A stretch of 64,000 nucleotides of DNA from Enterocloster clostridioformis (GTDB taxonomy: Bacteria; Bacillota; Clostridia; Lachnospirales; Lachnospiraceae): contig NZ_JAIWZC010000001.1 in assembly GCF_020297485.1 (NCBI RefSeq), positions 744,001 through 808,000 on the forward strand. Direction: 5' to 3'. The position numbers and the translations under genes are program-made. The notes below the pieces were generated by a model. It was not told where the DNA came from. It ran no database searches and saw only the letters and a list, made by a program, of their open reading frames with translations. Positions 17,352 to 26,888 of this stretch are shown here, in pieces (position 1 is the stretch's first letter; each line of letters starts with the position of its first letter).

Positions 17352-18311
17352 ATGAAGCAGCCGCTCATTGTCCTCACAGGACCCACGGCAGTGGGAAAGA
17401 CCGCCCTTTCCATCCGGCTGGCAAAGGCCGTTGGCGGGGAAATCATCAGCGCGGATTCCATGCAGGTATACAGACACATGGATATCGGCTCAGCCAAGGT
17501 GACTCCCATGGAAATGGACGGCGTTCCCCATTATCTCATTGACGTGCTGGAGCCACAGGAGTCCTTTAACGTGGTCACCTTCCAGCAGATGGCCAAGGAG
17601 GCCCTGAGGGAGATTTACAGCCACGGCCGCATCCCTGTCATTGCCGGAGGAACCGGTTTTTATATACAGGCCCTGCTGTACGATATTGATTTTAAGGAAA
17701 ATGAGGACAGCAGCCCTGTCCGCAGGGAACTGGAAGCCCTGGCTGAGCGGGAGGGAGAGAGGGCGCCCCAGGTCCTTCACGCCATGCTCCGCCAGGCGGA
17801 CCCGGAGGCAGCCGCTCAAATCCATGCCAACAATATAAAGCGTGTCATCCGGGCCATTGAATACTACCGCCAGACAGGGGAGAAGATTTCCCTCCATAAC
17901 CAGCAGGAGCGGGAGAAGGAATCCCCCTACAATTTCCTCTACTATGTTCTGAACACGGACCGGGCCCTGCTCTATGAGAGAATTGACCGCAGGGTAGACC
18001 TGATGGTGGAGCAGGGACTGGTGGAGGAAGTTAAGGCATTGAGGGATATGGGCTGCCGGAGAGGCCATACCTCCATGCAGGGACTGGGATATAAGGAGAT
18101 TCTGGACTATCTGGAGGGCAGATGCAGCCTGGAGGAGGCTGTATATATACTGAAGCGCGATACAAGACATTTTGCAAAACGCCAGCTTACCTGGTTCAAA
18201 CGGGAGAGAGAGGTGCGTTTTTTGAATCTTCCTGAGTTCGGAGGGGATGTTTCAAAGGTCCTGGAGCGGATATTAGAGGATTGCGCAAAGCAGGGAATCG
18301 TGCTACAATAA
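17352..18311 (+). CDS. miaA: tRNA dimethylallyltransferase MiaA
   Basis: MiaA adds an isopentenyl group to A37 of tRNAs that read UNN codons. The P-loop GPTAVGKT is at residues 10-17, followed by ISADSMQVY, the tRNA/DMAPP-binding block AGGTGFYIQALLY, and GYKEILDYL. I use ATG 17352 with AAAGGAG upstream, which gives 320 residues. The gap from mutL is 16 bp, so the two genes are co-transcribed, as in many Firmicutes. Confidence 0.95.
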   Translation: MKQPLIVLTGPTAVGKTALSIRLAKAVGGEIISADSMQVYRHMDIGSAKVTPMEMDGVPHYLIDVLEPQESFNVVTFQQMAKEALREIYSHGRIPVIAGGTGFYIQALLYDIDFKENEDSSPVRRELEALAEREGERAPQVLHAMLRQADPEAAAQIHANNIKRVIRAIEYYRQTGEKISLHNQQEREKESPYNFLYYVLNTDRALLYERIDRRVDLMVEQGLVEEVKALRDMGCRRGHTSMQGLGYKEILDYLEGRCSLEEAVYILKRDTRHFAKRQLTWFKREREVRFLNLPEFGGDVSKVLERILEDCAKQGIVLQ

Positions 18312-18340
18312 CAAACCGGAAAACGGAGGATTAAAAACCA

Positions 18341-19636
18341 ATGGATATAAATGAAATGAACCAGATGTACGAAAGCCTTGGCATCAGACGGGAAGTCAGG
18401 GAATTTGCGGCAGAAACGGAACAAGCGCTGAAGGAACGCTTTGAGGCCATTGATGCGGTGGCGGAATACAATCAGATGAAGGTCATCAAGGGAATGCAGG
18501 ACAACCGTGTCAGCGACATCCACTTTGCAGCCACCACCGGCTACGGTTACAATGACCTGGGACGTGATACCCTGGAGGATGTGTACGCCAGCGTATTCCA
18601 CGGTGAGAGCGCCCTTGTGCGCCCTCAGCTCATGAGCGGCACCCACGCCCTTCATGTGGCCCTGTCAGGCAACCTGCGTCCCGGGGACGAGCTTTTGTCG
18701 CCTGTGGGCAAGCCATATGACACCCTGGAAGAAGTCATCGGAATCAGGGATTCTGTTGGATCCCTTAAGGAATACGGGGTGTCCTACCGCCAGGTGGATC
18801 TGTTTGAGGACGGTTCCTTTGACTATGAAGGCATTGCGGCAGCCTTAAATGAAAAGACAAAGCTGGTGACCATACAGCGTTCTAAGGGCTACGCCGCCCG
18901 TCCCACTTTGTCTGTGAAGCGGATTGGAGAATTGATTTCCTTCATCAAGAACATAAAACCGGACGTCATCTGCATGGTGGACAACTGCTACGGAGAGTTT
19001 GTGGAAACCATTGAGCCAACCGATGTGGGGGCGGATATGATTGTGGGTTCCCTGATTAAAAATCCCGGCGGCGGACTGGCTCCCATCGGCGGTTATATTG
19101 TGGGCAGGAAGGACTGTATAGAACGGGCCTCCTATCGCTTAAGCGCTCCCGGACTGGGTAAGGAGGTGGGAGCCAGCCTGGGGTTAAACCAGCAGCTCTA
19201 CCAGGGACTTTTTCTTTCACCGGTTGTGGTGTCGGGAGCACTGAAGGGCGCCATATTCGCAGCCAGCATTTATGAGCGCCTGGGCTGCGCAGTGGTGCCG
19301 AACGGCAGTGAATCCCGTCATGACATCATCCAGGCCATCACCTTTGGCACCCCTGAGGGAGTCATATCCTTCTGCAGGGGAATCCAGGCAGCCGCGCCGG
19401 TGGACAGCTATGTGACGCCTGAACCATGGGACATGCCGGGATACGACAGCCCTGTTATTATGGCGGCAGGCGCTTTTGTCCAGGGCTCCTCCATTGAGCT
19501 CTCAGCTGACGGCCCCATTAAGCCGCCTTATACCGTGTATTTCCAGGGGGGACTGACCTGGTACCACGCCAAGCTGGGAATACTCAAGTCATTACAGCAG
19601 CTGTCGGATGACGGGGTTTTGAAAATCTTAAGATGA
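18341..19636 (+). CDS. YnbB-type PLP-dependent protein (methionine gamma-lyase family)
   Basis: This 431-residue protein belongs to the family once linked to aluminium resistance (PF06838), a branch of the Cys/Met-metabolism PLP enzymes. The likely PLP lysine is K182 in QRSKGYAARPTLS, and the cofactor aspartate lies in VDNCYGEFVE. The physiological substrate is not established. It follows miaA by 29 bp, the usual neighbour in Clostridia and Bacilli. Confidence 0.9.
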   Translation: MDINEMNQMYESLGIRREVREFAAETEQALKERFEAIDAVAEYNQMKVIKGMQDNRVSDIHFAATTGYGYNDLGRDTLEDVYASVFHGESALVRPQLMSGTHALHVALSGNLRPGDELLSPVGKPYDTLEEVIGIRDSVGSLKEYGVSYRQVDLFEDGSFDYEGIAAALNEKTKLVTIQRSKGYAARPTLSVKRIGELISFIKNIKPDVICMVDNCYGEFVETIEPTDVGADMIVGSLIKNPGGGLAPIGGYIVGRKDCIERASYRLSAPGLGKEVGASLGLNQQLYQGLFLSPVVVSGALKGAIFAASIYERLGCAVVPNGSESRHDIIQAITFGTPEGVISFCRGIQAAAPVDSYVTPEPWDMPGYDSPVIMAAGAFVQGSSIELSADGPIKPPYTVYFQGGLTWYHAKLGILKSLQQLSDDGVLKILR

Positions 19637-19670
19637 CACCCCGGGAAACTTATGGTAATATATACTAATT

Positions 19671-19707
19671 AGGCCGAACCCGGGTCCTGCGGACCAGGGG
19701 CTTGGCC
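19671..19707 (+). other. Nested hairpin in the leader of the DUF4321 gene
   Basis: An outer GGCC/GGCC pair and an inner GGTCC-tgc-GGACC stem form a compact structure without a T tract. TAATATATACTAAT just upstream may hold a -10 box. The role is unknown. Confidence 0.4.
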
Positions 19708-19730
19708 TGGCTGACCGGAGGGTAAGACAC

Positions 19731-19982
19731 ATGCATTACAAGAATTTCTGGATACTTTTAATCATGCTGCTGGCAGGCATTGTCCTGGGTGGCTTCATGG
19801 GACAGCTGGCAGAAGGGATTTCCTGGCTGAACTGGCTGAATTTCGGACAATCCTTTGGGCTGGATTCGCCTCTGGTAATTAATTTCGGCATCCTGGTCAT
19901 CACCTTCGGACTGACCATCAAGATTACCATGGCCAGCATCATCGGCGTGGCAGTGGCACTCATCATTTACCGGTATATATAA
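19731..19982 (+). CDS. DUF4321 membrane protein
   Basis: The 83-residue protein has an N-terminal membrane segment (FWILLIMLLAGIVLGGFMG), an amphipathic middle and a second membrane segment (about 50-80). It matches DUF4321, a small Clostridia family that often lies next to radC and the mre genes, as here. Its function is unknown; the position suggests an envelope or shape role. The ribosome site is GGAGGG. Confidence 0.85.
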   Translation: MHYKNFWILLIMLLAGIVLGGFMGQLAEGISWLNWLNFGQSFGLDSPLVINFGILVITFGLTIKITMASIIGVAVALIIYRYI

Positions 19983-20026
19983 TTTTCCTGACTTTGTGCT
20001 TGGAGAGGTGCGTAGTTAGGAGAGAG

Positions 20027-20722
20027 ATGGAAAGAATAAGAATTAAGGATTTGCCCCACAAGGACCGCCCCTATGAAAAATGTCTGAGTCTGGGTCCGGA
20101 CAGCCTGTCCGACACAGAGCTTCTGGCAGTCATCCTGCGCACCGGAAGCAGGGAGGGAAACTCCCTGGACCTGGCAGACAGCCTGCTGGCTCTTGGAAGC
20201 CCCGGAGACGGCCTTCTGGGCCTTTTGCACCACTCCCTGGATGACTTTATGGGAATCAAGGGCGTGGGGAAGGTAAAGGGGGTCCAGCTGCTTTGTATAG
20301 GAGAGCTGTCAAAACGAGTCTGGAAGCGGAAGGCCAGCGAGCATGCCCTTTACTTTGGGCATCCGGAGGAAATATCTGACTATTATATGGAAGATATGCG
20401 CCATCTGGAGCAGGAGGAAATCCGCGTCATGTTCCTGAATACAAAGCAGGCCATGATTCGTGATCAAATCATGGCCAGAGGGACGGTAAACGCATCTGTC
20501 ATGACGCCCCGGGAAGTACTCATAGAGGGGCTCAGGTGCCGGGCCGTGTCCATGGTGTTGGTTCACAATCATCCCAGCGGAGATCCCACCCCCAGCAGAG
20601 CGGACATGCTGCTCACCAAACGTCTGAAGGAAGCGGGAGAATTGGTGGGAATCACACTGATCGATCATGTTGTCATCGGAGACAGGCGCTATCTCAGTTT
20701 CCGCGAAGAGAATTTAATGTAA
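20027..20722 (+). CDS. radC: RadC family JAB-domain protein
   Basis: The protein has an N-terminal helix-hairpin-helix region (GIKGVGKVKGVQLL) and a C-terminal JAB/MPN metalloprotease-like domain with VHNHPSGDPTPSRAD. The true role is unsettled; the old DNA-repair name does not reflect a proven function. I use ATG 20027 with TAGGAGAG upstream (231 residues). It lies upstream of mreC in the usual place, but the normally intervening mreB is missing. Confidence 0.92.
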   Translation: MERIRIKDLPHKDRPYEKCLSLGPDSLSDTELLAVILRTGSREGNSLDLADSLLALGSPGDGLLGLLHHSLDDFMGIKGVGKVKGVQLLCIGELSKRVWKRKASEHALYFGHPEEISDYYMEDMRHLEQEEIRVMFLNTKQAMIRDQIMARGTVNASVMTPREVLIEGLRCRAVSMVLVHNHPSGDPTPSRADMLLTKRLKEAGELVGITLIDHVVIGDRRYLSFREENLM

Positions 20723-20736
20723 GAGGAAGTTTATCC

Positions 20737-21582
20737 ATGGAAACCAAACGCAGTAAATATATTCTGGCAGGACTTACGGTGCTGTGCGTGCTGCTCATCT
20801 GCATCACATCCCTGAAGGACGGCATCATGGAACCCCTGCGCACCGGTGTGGGTTATTTTTTGATTCCCATTCAGACAGGAGTCAACGCAGTGGGTACCGG
20901 CATCTATAACGAGTTAAAGGATTACGGCAGCTTAAAAGACGCGCTGCGGGAAAATGAGGAGCTGAAAACACAGATTGTACAGCTCACAGAGGACAATAAC
21001 CGTCTGCAGGCGGAACAGTTTGAACTGGACCGCTTAAGGAAGCTCTACGAGCTGGACCAGAATTACATGCAGTATGATAAAATCGGGGCCAGGGTCATTG
21101 CCCGCGACTCGGAAAAATGGTTTCAGGTGTTCCGTATCAACAAGGGTTCCGCCGATGGAGTGGCCGTGGACATGAACGTGGTGGCCGACGGCGGTCTGGT
21201 GGGCATTGTGACGGATGTGGGCGCCAATTACGCCACGGTGCGTTCCATCATAGACGATTCCAGCCGGGTGGGAGCCATGAAGCTGGATTCCTCCTATAAC
21301 TGTATTGTGGCAGGAGATCTGACTCTCTATGAGGAGGGGCGTCTCAAGCTTACGGATTTTTCAAAGGATGCCGTCCTCAGGGACGGCGATCAGATAGTTA
21401 CCTCCAACATCAGCACCAAGTTCCTTCCGGGAATCCTGGTTGGATACGCTGCGGATGTCTCCATTGACCCGGATCACCTGACCCAGTCAGGCTATCTGAT
21501 TCCGGCGGCTGATTTTAATAATCTGCAGGAAGTGCTGATCATTACGGATATCAAAGATACAGGAGAGGCGGCTGTCCAGTGA
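20737..21582 (+). CDS. mreC: Rod shape-determining protein MreC
   Basis: MreC is the bitopic membrane protein that joins the cytoskeleton to the elongation machinery. The 281-residue protein has one N-terminal membrane helix (about 9-27), a coiled coil (about 65-110), and the two-barrel domain with RVIARDSEKW and GLVGIVTDVG. The ATG at 20737 follows AGAGGAAG. Its end overlaps the mreD start by four bases. Confidence 0.94.
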   Translation: METKRSKYILAGLTVLCVLLICITSLKDGIMEPLRTGVGYFLIPIQTGVNAVGTGIYNELKDYGSLKDALRENEELKTQIVQLTEDNNRLQAEQFELDRLRKLYELDQNYMQYDKIGARVIARDSEKWFQVFRINKGSADGVAVDMNVVADGGLVGIVTDVGANYATVRSIIDDSSRVGAMKLDSSYNCIVAGDLTLYEEGRLKLTDFSKDAVLRDGDQIVTSNISTKFLPGILVGYAADVSIDPDHLTQSGYLIPAADFNNLQEVLIITDIKDTGEAAVQ

Positions 21583-22112
21583 TTCAAGCAAAGATAAAAC
21601 AGGTACTTATCAATATATTGTTCATCGTGCTGGCATTTACGGTGCAGAACTGTGTATTTCCCCTGCTTCCGTTTTTGTCGGCATCGCCCAATCTGCTTTT
21701 GATCCTTACGTTTTCCTTTGGTTTTATCCACGGGAAAAACGCGGGGGTGTTTTACGGCGTCCTTTCAGGCCTTTTACTGGATCTTTTCTACAGCGGGCCT
21801 TTTGGTTTTTATACCCTGATATATATTTATATCGGCTATGCCAACGGCATCTTTACCAAATACTATTATGAAGACTACATCACCCTTCCGCTGATACTCA
21901 GCATTTTCAACGGAATCTGGTACAGCATGTATATATACGTCTTCCGTTTCTTAATCCGCGGACGTCTGAATCTTCCTTATTATTTCAGGAACATCATGCT
22001 TCCGGAGATTATATTTACCGCAGTTACCACCCTTTTGATTTACAGGCTGTTCCTTTCCGCCAGCAGACGCGTGGAGGATATAGGAAAAAGGAGAGACACA
22101 AAACTTGTTTGA
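21579..22112 (+). CDS. mreD: Rod shape-determining protein MreD
   Basis: This 177-residue protein is almost entirely membrane-embedded, with about five to six segments. It starts at GTG within the mreC stop region and ends inside the start of the PBP2 gene, so translation is coupled throughout. The hydrophobic pattern and position identify MreD. It stabilises MreC and the elongasome. Confidence 0.9.
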   Translation: MIQAKIKQVLINILFIVLAFTVQNCVFPLLPFLSASPNLLLILTFSFGFIHGKNAGVFYGVLSGLLLDLFYSGPFGFYTLIYIYIGYANGIFTKYYYEDYITLPLILSIFNGIWYSMYIYVFRFLIRGRLNLPYYFRNIMLPEIIFTAVTTLLIYRLFLSASRRVEDIGKRRDTKLV

Positions 22113-25026
22113 CGAACTGTTAGAAATAGTAAAAGAATTTTTCAAGAAGCTGTTCAGCTCACGGCTCTTTGCACTTTCCGTGATATTTACCGTCATGTTT
22201 GCCGGGCTGTTAGGCAAGCTGTTCCAGATGCAGATTCTGGACGGAAGCGAATACCAGGAAACCTATATGCAGAGGACGGAAAAAAGCGTCACCACACCGG
22301 GGTCCAGGGGCAACATCTTTGACAGGAACGGCAACCGGCTGGCTTATAATGAGCTGGCTTATTCCGTCACCATACAGGATTTGGGGGATTATCCCCGTCC
22401 CAGTTCCCGCAACCAGATGCTGTACCGCCTGGTACGGATACTGGACCGGCGCGGGGAGACCGTGGAAGGAAAATTCGAGATTGCCCTTGACCAGAACGGC
22501 GAGATGTTCTTTACATCCAGCTCTGATTCCGCCAGGACCCGTTTCTTCCTGTATTTTTACGGTCTTTCTTCCACCACCGGCCTCAACGACCCAAAGGGCA
22601 GGTATCCCACCAACATCACAGCCAGAGAGGCATTTGAGCGCAAAAAGGTGGACTACGAGCTGGATAAGATGAAGGACGAAAAAGGCAATCCCCTGGTCAT
22701 ACCGGACAACATTGCCCTTGACATGATAAACATTATCTACACCATGAAGCTGACCGAATACCAGAAGTACGAGACCACCACCGTGGCCACCAATATCAGC
22801 AATGAGACCATGGTGGAAATCAATGAAAACGCCGCGGACTTAAAGGGCGTCAAAGTGGAGCAGTCCTATGTGCGCAAGTATGAGGACAGCATCTATTTTG
22901 CCCCTATTATCGGTTATACCGGCAAGGTTCAGGAGGATCAGCTGTCCACCCTGAACGAGCAGTGGCATCAGTCCGACGAGGCTGCCGGCCTGCCGGAAGA
23001 CGCCACGGACAAATACGATCTCAATGATATCGTTGGCCGTATCGGAATCGAAAAATCCATGGAGCTGGAGCTTCAGGGTGAAAAAGGCTACTCCAGGATG
23101 TATGTGGACAACATGGGACGTCCCCGTGAAATCATTGAAAAGACGGACGCCAAGGCCGGGGACGATGTATACCTGACCATTGACCGGGACCTGCAGATTG
23201 CCATTTACAAGCTGATTGAGCAGCAGCTGGCCGGTATCATCAGCTACCATCTCCAGTATGATGATTTGGATCCCAACAAGACCTATGACCCTTCCAAGAT
23301 ACCCATTCCTGTGAAGGACGCCTATTACCAGCTGATTAACAACAATGTGCTGTCTCTGATGGATATGTCCCAGGAGGGGGCGTCTGACATTGAAAAACAG
23401 ATTTACAGCAAATACGAGGTATCCAGGGAGCAGATACTTGCGGCGATACGGAACGAGCTTCTCAGCTCCCATGCCCTGGCCATGAACGATCTTCCCAAGG
23501 ACATGGCTACTTATATGAATTATATCTATGCTTATCTGTCTGACGGCTCCGTAGGAATCATACAGAAGGATAAGATTGATCAGTCCTCGCCGGAATACCA
23601 GGCGTGGAGAGAGGGCACCATCAGCCTGAGGGATTATATCTACAGCGGGATCGCGGGAAACTGGGTGGACACCACCCGTCTGGACGTGACCAGCAAATAT
23701 TCCGATGCCGATGACATATTCACCCAGCTGGTGGACCATGTCATCGAATCCCTGCGCAGCGACAATAAATTCACAAAGCGCATGTTCCGTTACCTGATTA
23801 ATGACGAGGTCATAACGGGCCGTGAGCTCTGTCTGGCCCTCTATGCACAGGGCGTCCTGACTTATGACGCCCAGGCCATAGCAGCCCTCCAGATGGGGGA
23901 TTCCACCTACACCTACCAGTTTATCAAGGAGAAGATATCCGACCTGGAGCTGACGCCGGCGCAGCTGGCCCTGGACCCGTGTACGGCCGGAGTGGTGGTA
24001 ACGGACGTAAAGACGGGAGAGGTGCGGGCCCTGGTCACATACCCCAGCTATGACAATAACCTGATGTCAGGCAGCGTGGACGCGGCTTATTTCAGCCAGC
24101 TCCAGGACGATATGTCCAGACCGCTGTACAACAACGCGACCCAGGCCCAGAAGGCACCGGGCTCCACCTTTAAGCCCATCACGGCTGTGGCGGCCCTGGA
24201 AGAGGGCGTGATAGGGCTCCAGGACACCATCGAGTGTACCGGTATATACGATCAGATTTCCAAGCCTATCAAGTGCTGGATCTGGCCCGGCCGTCATAAC
24301 AGCGAGAACATCGAGGAGGGCATACAGAACTCCTGCAACTACTTCTTCGCTGAACTGGCCCACAGGCTCTGTATGAAGCCGGACGGCACCTATTCGCCGG
24401 ACCAGGGCCTTGCCACCCTGCGCAAATACGCTGCCCTTTTCGGTCTGGACCACACATCAGGTGTGGAGATTTCCGAGAATGAGCCCCAGATATCATCGGA
24501 GGACCCGGAGCGTTCCGCCATGGGACAGGGCACCCATTCCTACACCAATGTCCAGCTTTCCCGCTATGTGGCAGCCCTTGCCAACCGGGGAAATGTATTT
24601 GAGCTGAGTCTTTTGGATAAACTTACCGACTCTGACGGGAACCTGATTAAGGACTATACCCCTGCCGTAAGCTCCCGCGTGGACGCGTCTGACAGCACCT
24701 GGGACGCAGTCCAGACCGGTATGCGCCGGGTAATCACGGACAGCTCCGCCAAGAGCATTTTCTCCGATCTCCCGGTGGAGGTGGCGGGCAAAACCGGAAC
24801 AGCCCAGGAGGACAAGAGCCGTTCCAACCATGCCTTCTTCGTATCCTTTGCGCCTTACAGCCATCCGGAAATTGCCGTGACTGTAAATATTCCTTACGGT
24901 TATGCGGGAACCAACGCCGCAACCCTTGGCAAAAAGGTGTACGAGTATTATTATGAATATACCACCCTGGAGCAGATAGAAAGCTCCGGTGCATTAGGTG
25001 TGTCAAATGTAAATATTGGTGACTAA
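22105..25026 (+). CDS. mrdA: Penicillin-binding protein 2 (elongation transpeptidase)
   Basis: PBP2 cross-links peptidoglycan during side-wall growth together with RodA. The 973-residue protein starts at TTG 22105. It has one N-terminal membrane helix (about 20-40), the pedestal domain with SRGNIFDRNG, and the transpeptidase with the SxxK serine at S687 (APGSTFKP), SCN (NSCNYFF) and KTG at K896. The middle part (about 370-620) is longer than in Escherichia coli PBP2 and holds an inserted, mostly helical segment, as in several clostridial homologues. Confidence 0.94.
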   Translation: MFDELLEIVKEFFKKLFSSRLFALSVIFTVMFAGLLGKLFQMQILDGSEYQETYMQRTEKSVTTPGSRGNIFDRNGNRLAYNELAYSVTIQDLGDYPRPSSRNQMLYRLVRILDRRGETVEGKFEIALDQNGEMFFTSSSDSARTRFFLYFYGLSSTTGLNDPKGRYPTNITAREAFERKKVDYELDKMKDEKGNPLVIPDNIALDMINIIYTMKLTEYQKYETTTVATNISNETMVEINENAADLKGVKVEQSYVRKYEDSIYFAPIIGYTGKVQEDQLSTLNEQWHQSDEAAGLPEDATDKYDLNDIVGRIGIEKSMELELQGEKGYSRMYVDNMGRPREIIEKTDAKAGDDVYLTIDRDLQIAIYKLIEQQLAGIISYHLQYDDLDPNKTYDPSKIPIPVKDAYYQLINNNVLSLMDMSQEGASDIEKQIYSKYEVSREQILAAIRNELLSSHALAMNDLPKDMATYMNYIYAYLSDGSVGIIQKDKIDQSSPEYQAWREGTISLRDYIYSGIAGNWVDTTRLDVTSKYSDADDIFTQLVDHVIESLRSDNKFTKRMFRYLINDEVITGRELCLALYAQGVLTYDAQAIAALQMGDSTYTYQFIKEKISDLELTPAQLALDPCTAGVVVTDVKTGEVRALVTYPSYDNNLMSGSVDAAYFSQLQDDMSRPLYNNATQAQKAPGSTFKPITAVAALEEGVIGLQDTIECTGIYDQISKPIKCWIWPGRHNSENIEEGIQNSCNYFFAELAHRLCMKPDGTYSPDQGLATLRKYAALFGLDHTSGVEISENEPQISSEDPERSAMGQGTHSYTNVQLSRYVAALANRGNVFELSLLDKLTDSDGNLIKDYTPAVSSRVDASDSTWDAVQTGMRRVITDSSAKSIFSDLPVEVAGKTGTAQEDKSRSNHAFFVSFAPYSHPEIAVTVNIPYGYAGTNAATLGKKVYEYYYEYTTLEQIESSGALGVSNVNIGD

Positions 25027-25047
25027 ACCAGCAAAAGAGGTGATTGT

Positions 25048-25716
25048 ATGCACAATGCAGTTGTAATTAAGAGCAGCAAGGCAGGAATGACTGTCATTCT
25101 GGACCCTGACCTGCCCTTTGGCGAGCTTTTGGAGGCCATCGGGAAAAAGTTCAGGGAAAGCGCCCGTTTCTGGGGCTCTGTCCAGATGACCCTGACCCTG
25201 GAGGGCCGGGAACTGACCGCGGCCCAGGAATTTGCAATTGTCGATACGATTACGAAGAACTCGCAGATTGAAGTCCTCTGTCTTCTGGACACGGATGCGG
25301 AACGGATTGAACGCTGTGAGAAAGCACTGAATGATAAGCTGATGGAGCTGAACTCCCAGACAGGACAGTTCTACCGGGGTACACTAAAGAGGGGAGACTG
25401 CCTGGAATCCGAGGCCAGCATCGTGATCATAGGAAATGTGGACCACGGAGCCCGGGTGACGGCCAAGGGCAATGTCATTGTGCTGGGAGAGCTGAAGGGT
25501 ACGGTGACAGCCGGCGTGTCCGGCAATCCACAGGCCGTTGTCCTGGCCCTTGACATGGCTCCCCTGCAAATCCGCATCGGGGATCTGAGCAGCCGTTTCA
25601 ACGAGAGAAACAAGCGTCTGGGGCGGGGTCCCATGATAGCCCTGGTGGAAGATGGGGCCATTGTTATGCGGTCTTTAAAAAAGTCATTCCTAAACAATAT
25701 GTTAAATTTTGCTTAA
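25048..25716 (+). CDS. minC: Septum site-determining protein MinC
   Basis: MinC inhibits FtsZ polymerisation away from midcell. The 222-residue protein has the N-terminal FtsZ-binding domain (1-100) and the C-terminal beta-helix (about 105-205) with repeated turns (SIVIIGNVDHGARVTAKGN). It starts 21 bp after the PBP2 gene. A complete minCDE set with MinE implies an oscillating Min system. Confidence 0.94.
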   Translation: MHNAVVIKSSKAGMTVILDPDLPFGELLEAIGKKFRESARFWGSVQMTLTLEGRELTAAQEFAIVDTITKNSQIEVLCLLDTDAERIERCEKALNDKLMELNSQTGQFYRGTLKRGDCLESEASIVIIGNVDHGARVTAKGNVIVLGELKGTVTAGVSGNPQAVVLALDMAPLQIRIGDLSSRFNERNKRLGRGPMIALVEDGAIVMRSLKKSFLNNMLNFA

Positions 25717-25793
25717 TGCCAAAAAAATACTGGTAAATTTACGAAATTTAATGTACAATAGGAAGGTAAAGTAATTTTCAGGAGGATTTCATC

Positions 25794-26585
25794 ATGAGCG
25801 AGGTCATTGTGATTACTTCTGGAAAAGGCGGGGTAGGCAAGACGACTACTTCTGCCAATGTGGGAACAGGACTGGCTATCCTGGGTAAGCGGGTAGTGCT
25901 GATTGATACAGATATCGGCCTGCGCAACCTGGACGTGGTCATGGGACTGGAGAACCGCATTGTCTACAATCTTGTAGACGTGGTGGAAGGCAACTGCCGT
26001 ATGAAGCAGGCCCTGATAAGAGACAAAAGATACCCGAACCTATACCTTCTGCCTTCGGCCCAGACACGGGACAAGACGTCCGTGAATCCGGAGCAGATGA
26101 TAAAGCTGGTTGATGACCTGAGGGAAGAATTTGACTACATACTGTTAGATTGTCCCGCAGGCATTGAACAGGGATTCTACAATGCCATAGCCGGTGCTGA
26201 CAGGGCACTGGTGGTCACGACGCCGGAAGTCTCGGCCATCCGCGACGCGGACCGTATCATCGGTCTGCTGGAACATGCGGAGATAGACGAGATTGACTTG
26301 ATTGTCAACCGGATCCGGGCCGACATGGTCCGCAGGGGAGACATGATGTCCTTAAGCGATGTGACGGACATTCTGGCAGTACACATCATCGGAGCAGTGC
26401 CCGATGACGAGAACATCGTCATTTCCACCAACCAGGGAGAGCCTCTGGTGGGACTGGGCTCTACGGCCGGACAAGCTTATCTTGATATCTGCCGCAGGAT
26501 ACTGGGGGAGAGCATACCTATGACAAATCCCGGTGAGACGGAAACCTTTTTTGCCAGGCTTCGCGGAATACTTAAGAGAGCATAG
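25794..26585 (+). CDS. minD: Septum site-determining ATPase MinD
   Basis: The 263-residue ATPase has the deviant Walker A motif SGKGGVGKTT at residues 9-18 with the signature lysine K11, the switch DTDIGLRNLDVVMG, and a C-terminal amphipathic membrane-targeting helix (FFARLRGILKR). It recruits MinC to the membrane and is released by MinE. A separate short leader (25717-25793) may hold its own promoter. Confidence 0.96.
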   Translation: MSEVIVITSGKGGVGKTTTSANVGTGLAILGKRVVLIDTDIGLRNLDVVMGLENRIVYNLVDVVEGNCRMKQALIRDKRYPNLYLLPSAQTRDKTSVNPEQMIKLVDDLREEFDYILLDCPAGIEQGFYNAIAGADRALVVTTPEVSAIRDADRIIGLLEHAEIDEIDLIVNRIRADMVRRGDMMSLSDVTDILAVHIIGAVPDDENIVISTNQGEPLVGLGSTAGQAYLDICRRILGESIPMTNPGETETFFARLRGILKRA

Positions 26586-26601
26586 AAGGGATGGTGTCAA
26601 G

Positions 26602-26886
26602 GTGAGATGGTTCCAGGGGTTTCAAACCAGGCGTTCCGGAGAGACAGCTAAGATGCGGCTAAAGCTTTTGCTGGTATCCGATAAGGCAGGCTGCTCACCG
26701 GAGATGATACTGATGATAAAAGATGACGTGATACACGCCATTTCCAAATATATGGAGATAGAAAAGGACAAAGTCCAGATACAGATGGATACAGAGGGCA
26801 GTCCCCAAAAAGGCGGCTGCCGGACACTGCCTGTGCTTCATGCCAACATACCGATTCGTTCCATATCGAACAAGGGGCTATATTAA
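26602..26886 (+). CDS. minE: Cell division topological specificity factor MinE
   Basis: The 94-residue protein has the N-terminal MinD-stimulating region and the MinE fold (MRLKLLLVSDKAGCSPEMI, residues about 17-35). The GTG at 26602 is the likely start, since the upstream part of the frame overlaps the minD end and has no family match. It completes minCDE. Confidence 0.88.
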   Translation: MRWFQGFQTRRSGETAKMRLKLLLVSDKAGCSPEMILMIKDDVIHAISKYMEIEKDKVQIQMDTEGSPQKGGCRTLPVLHANIPIRSISNKGLY

Positions 26887-26888
26887 AT

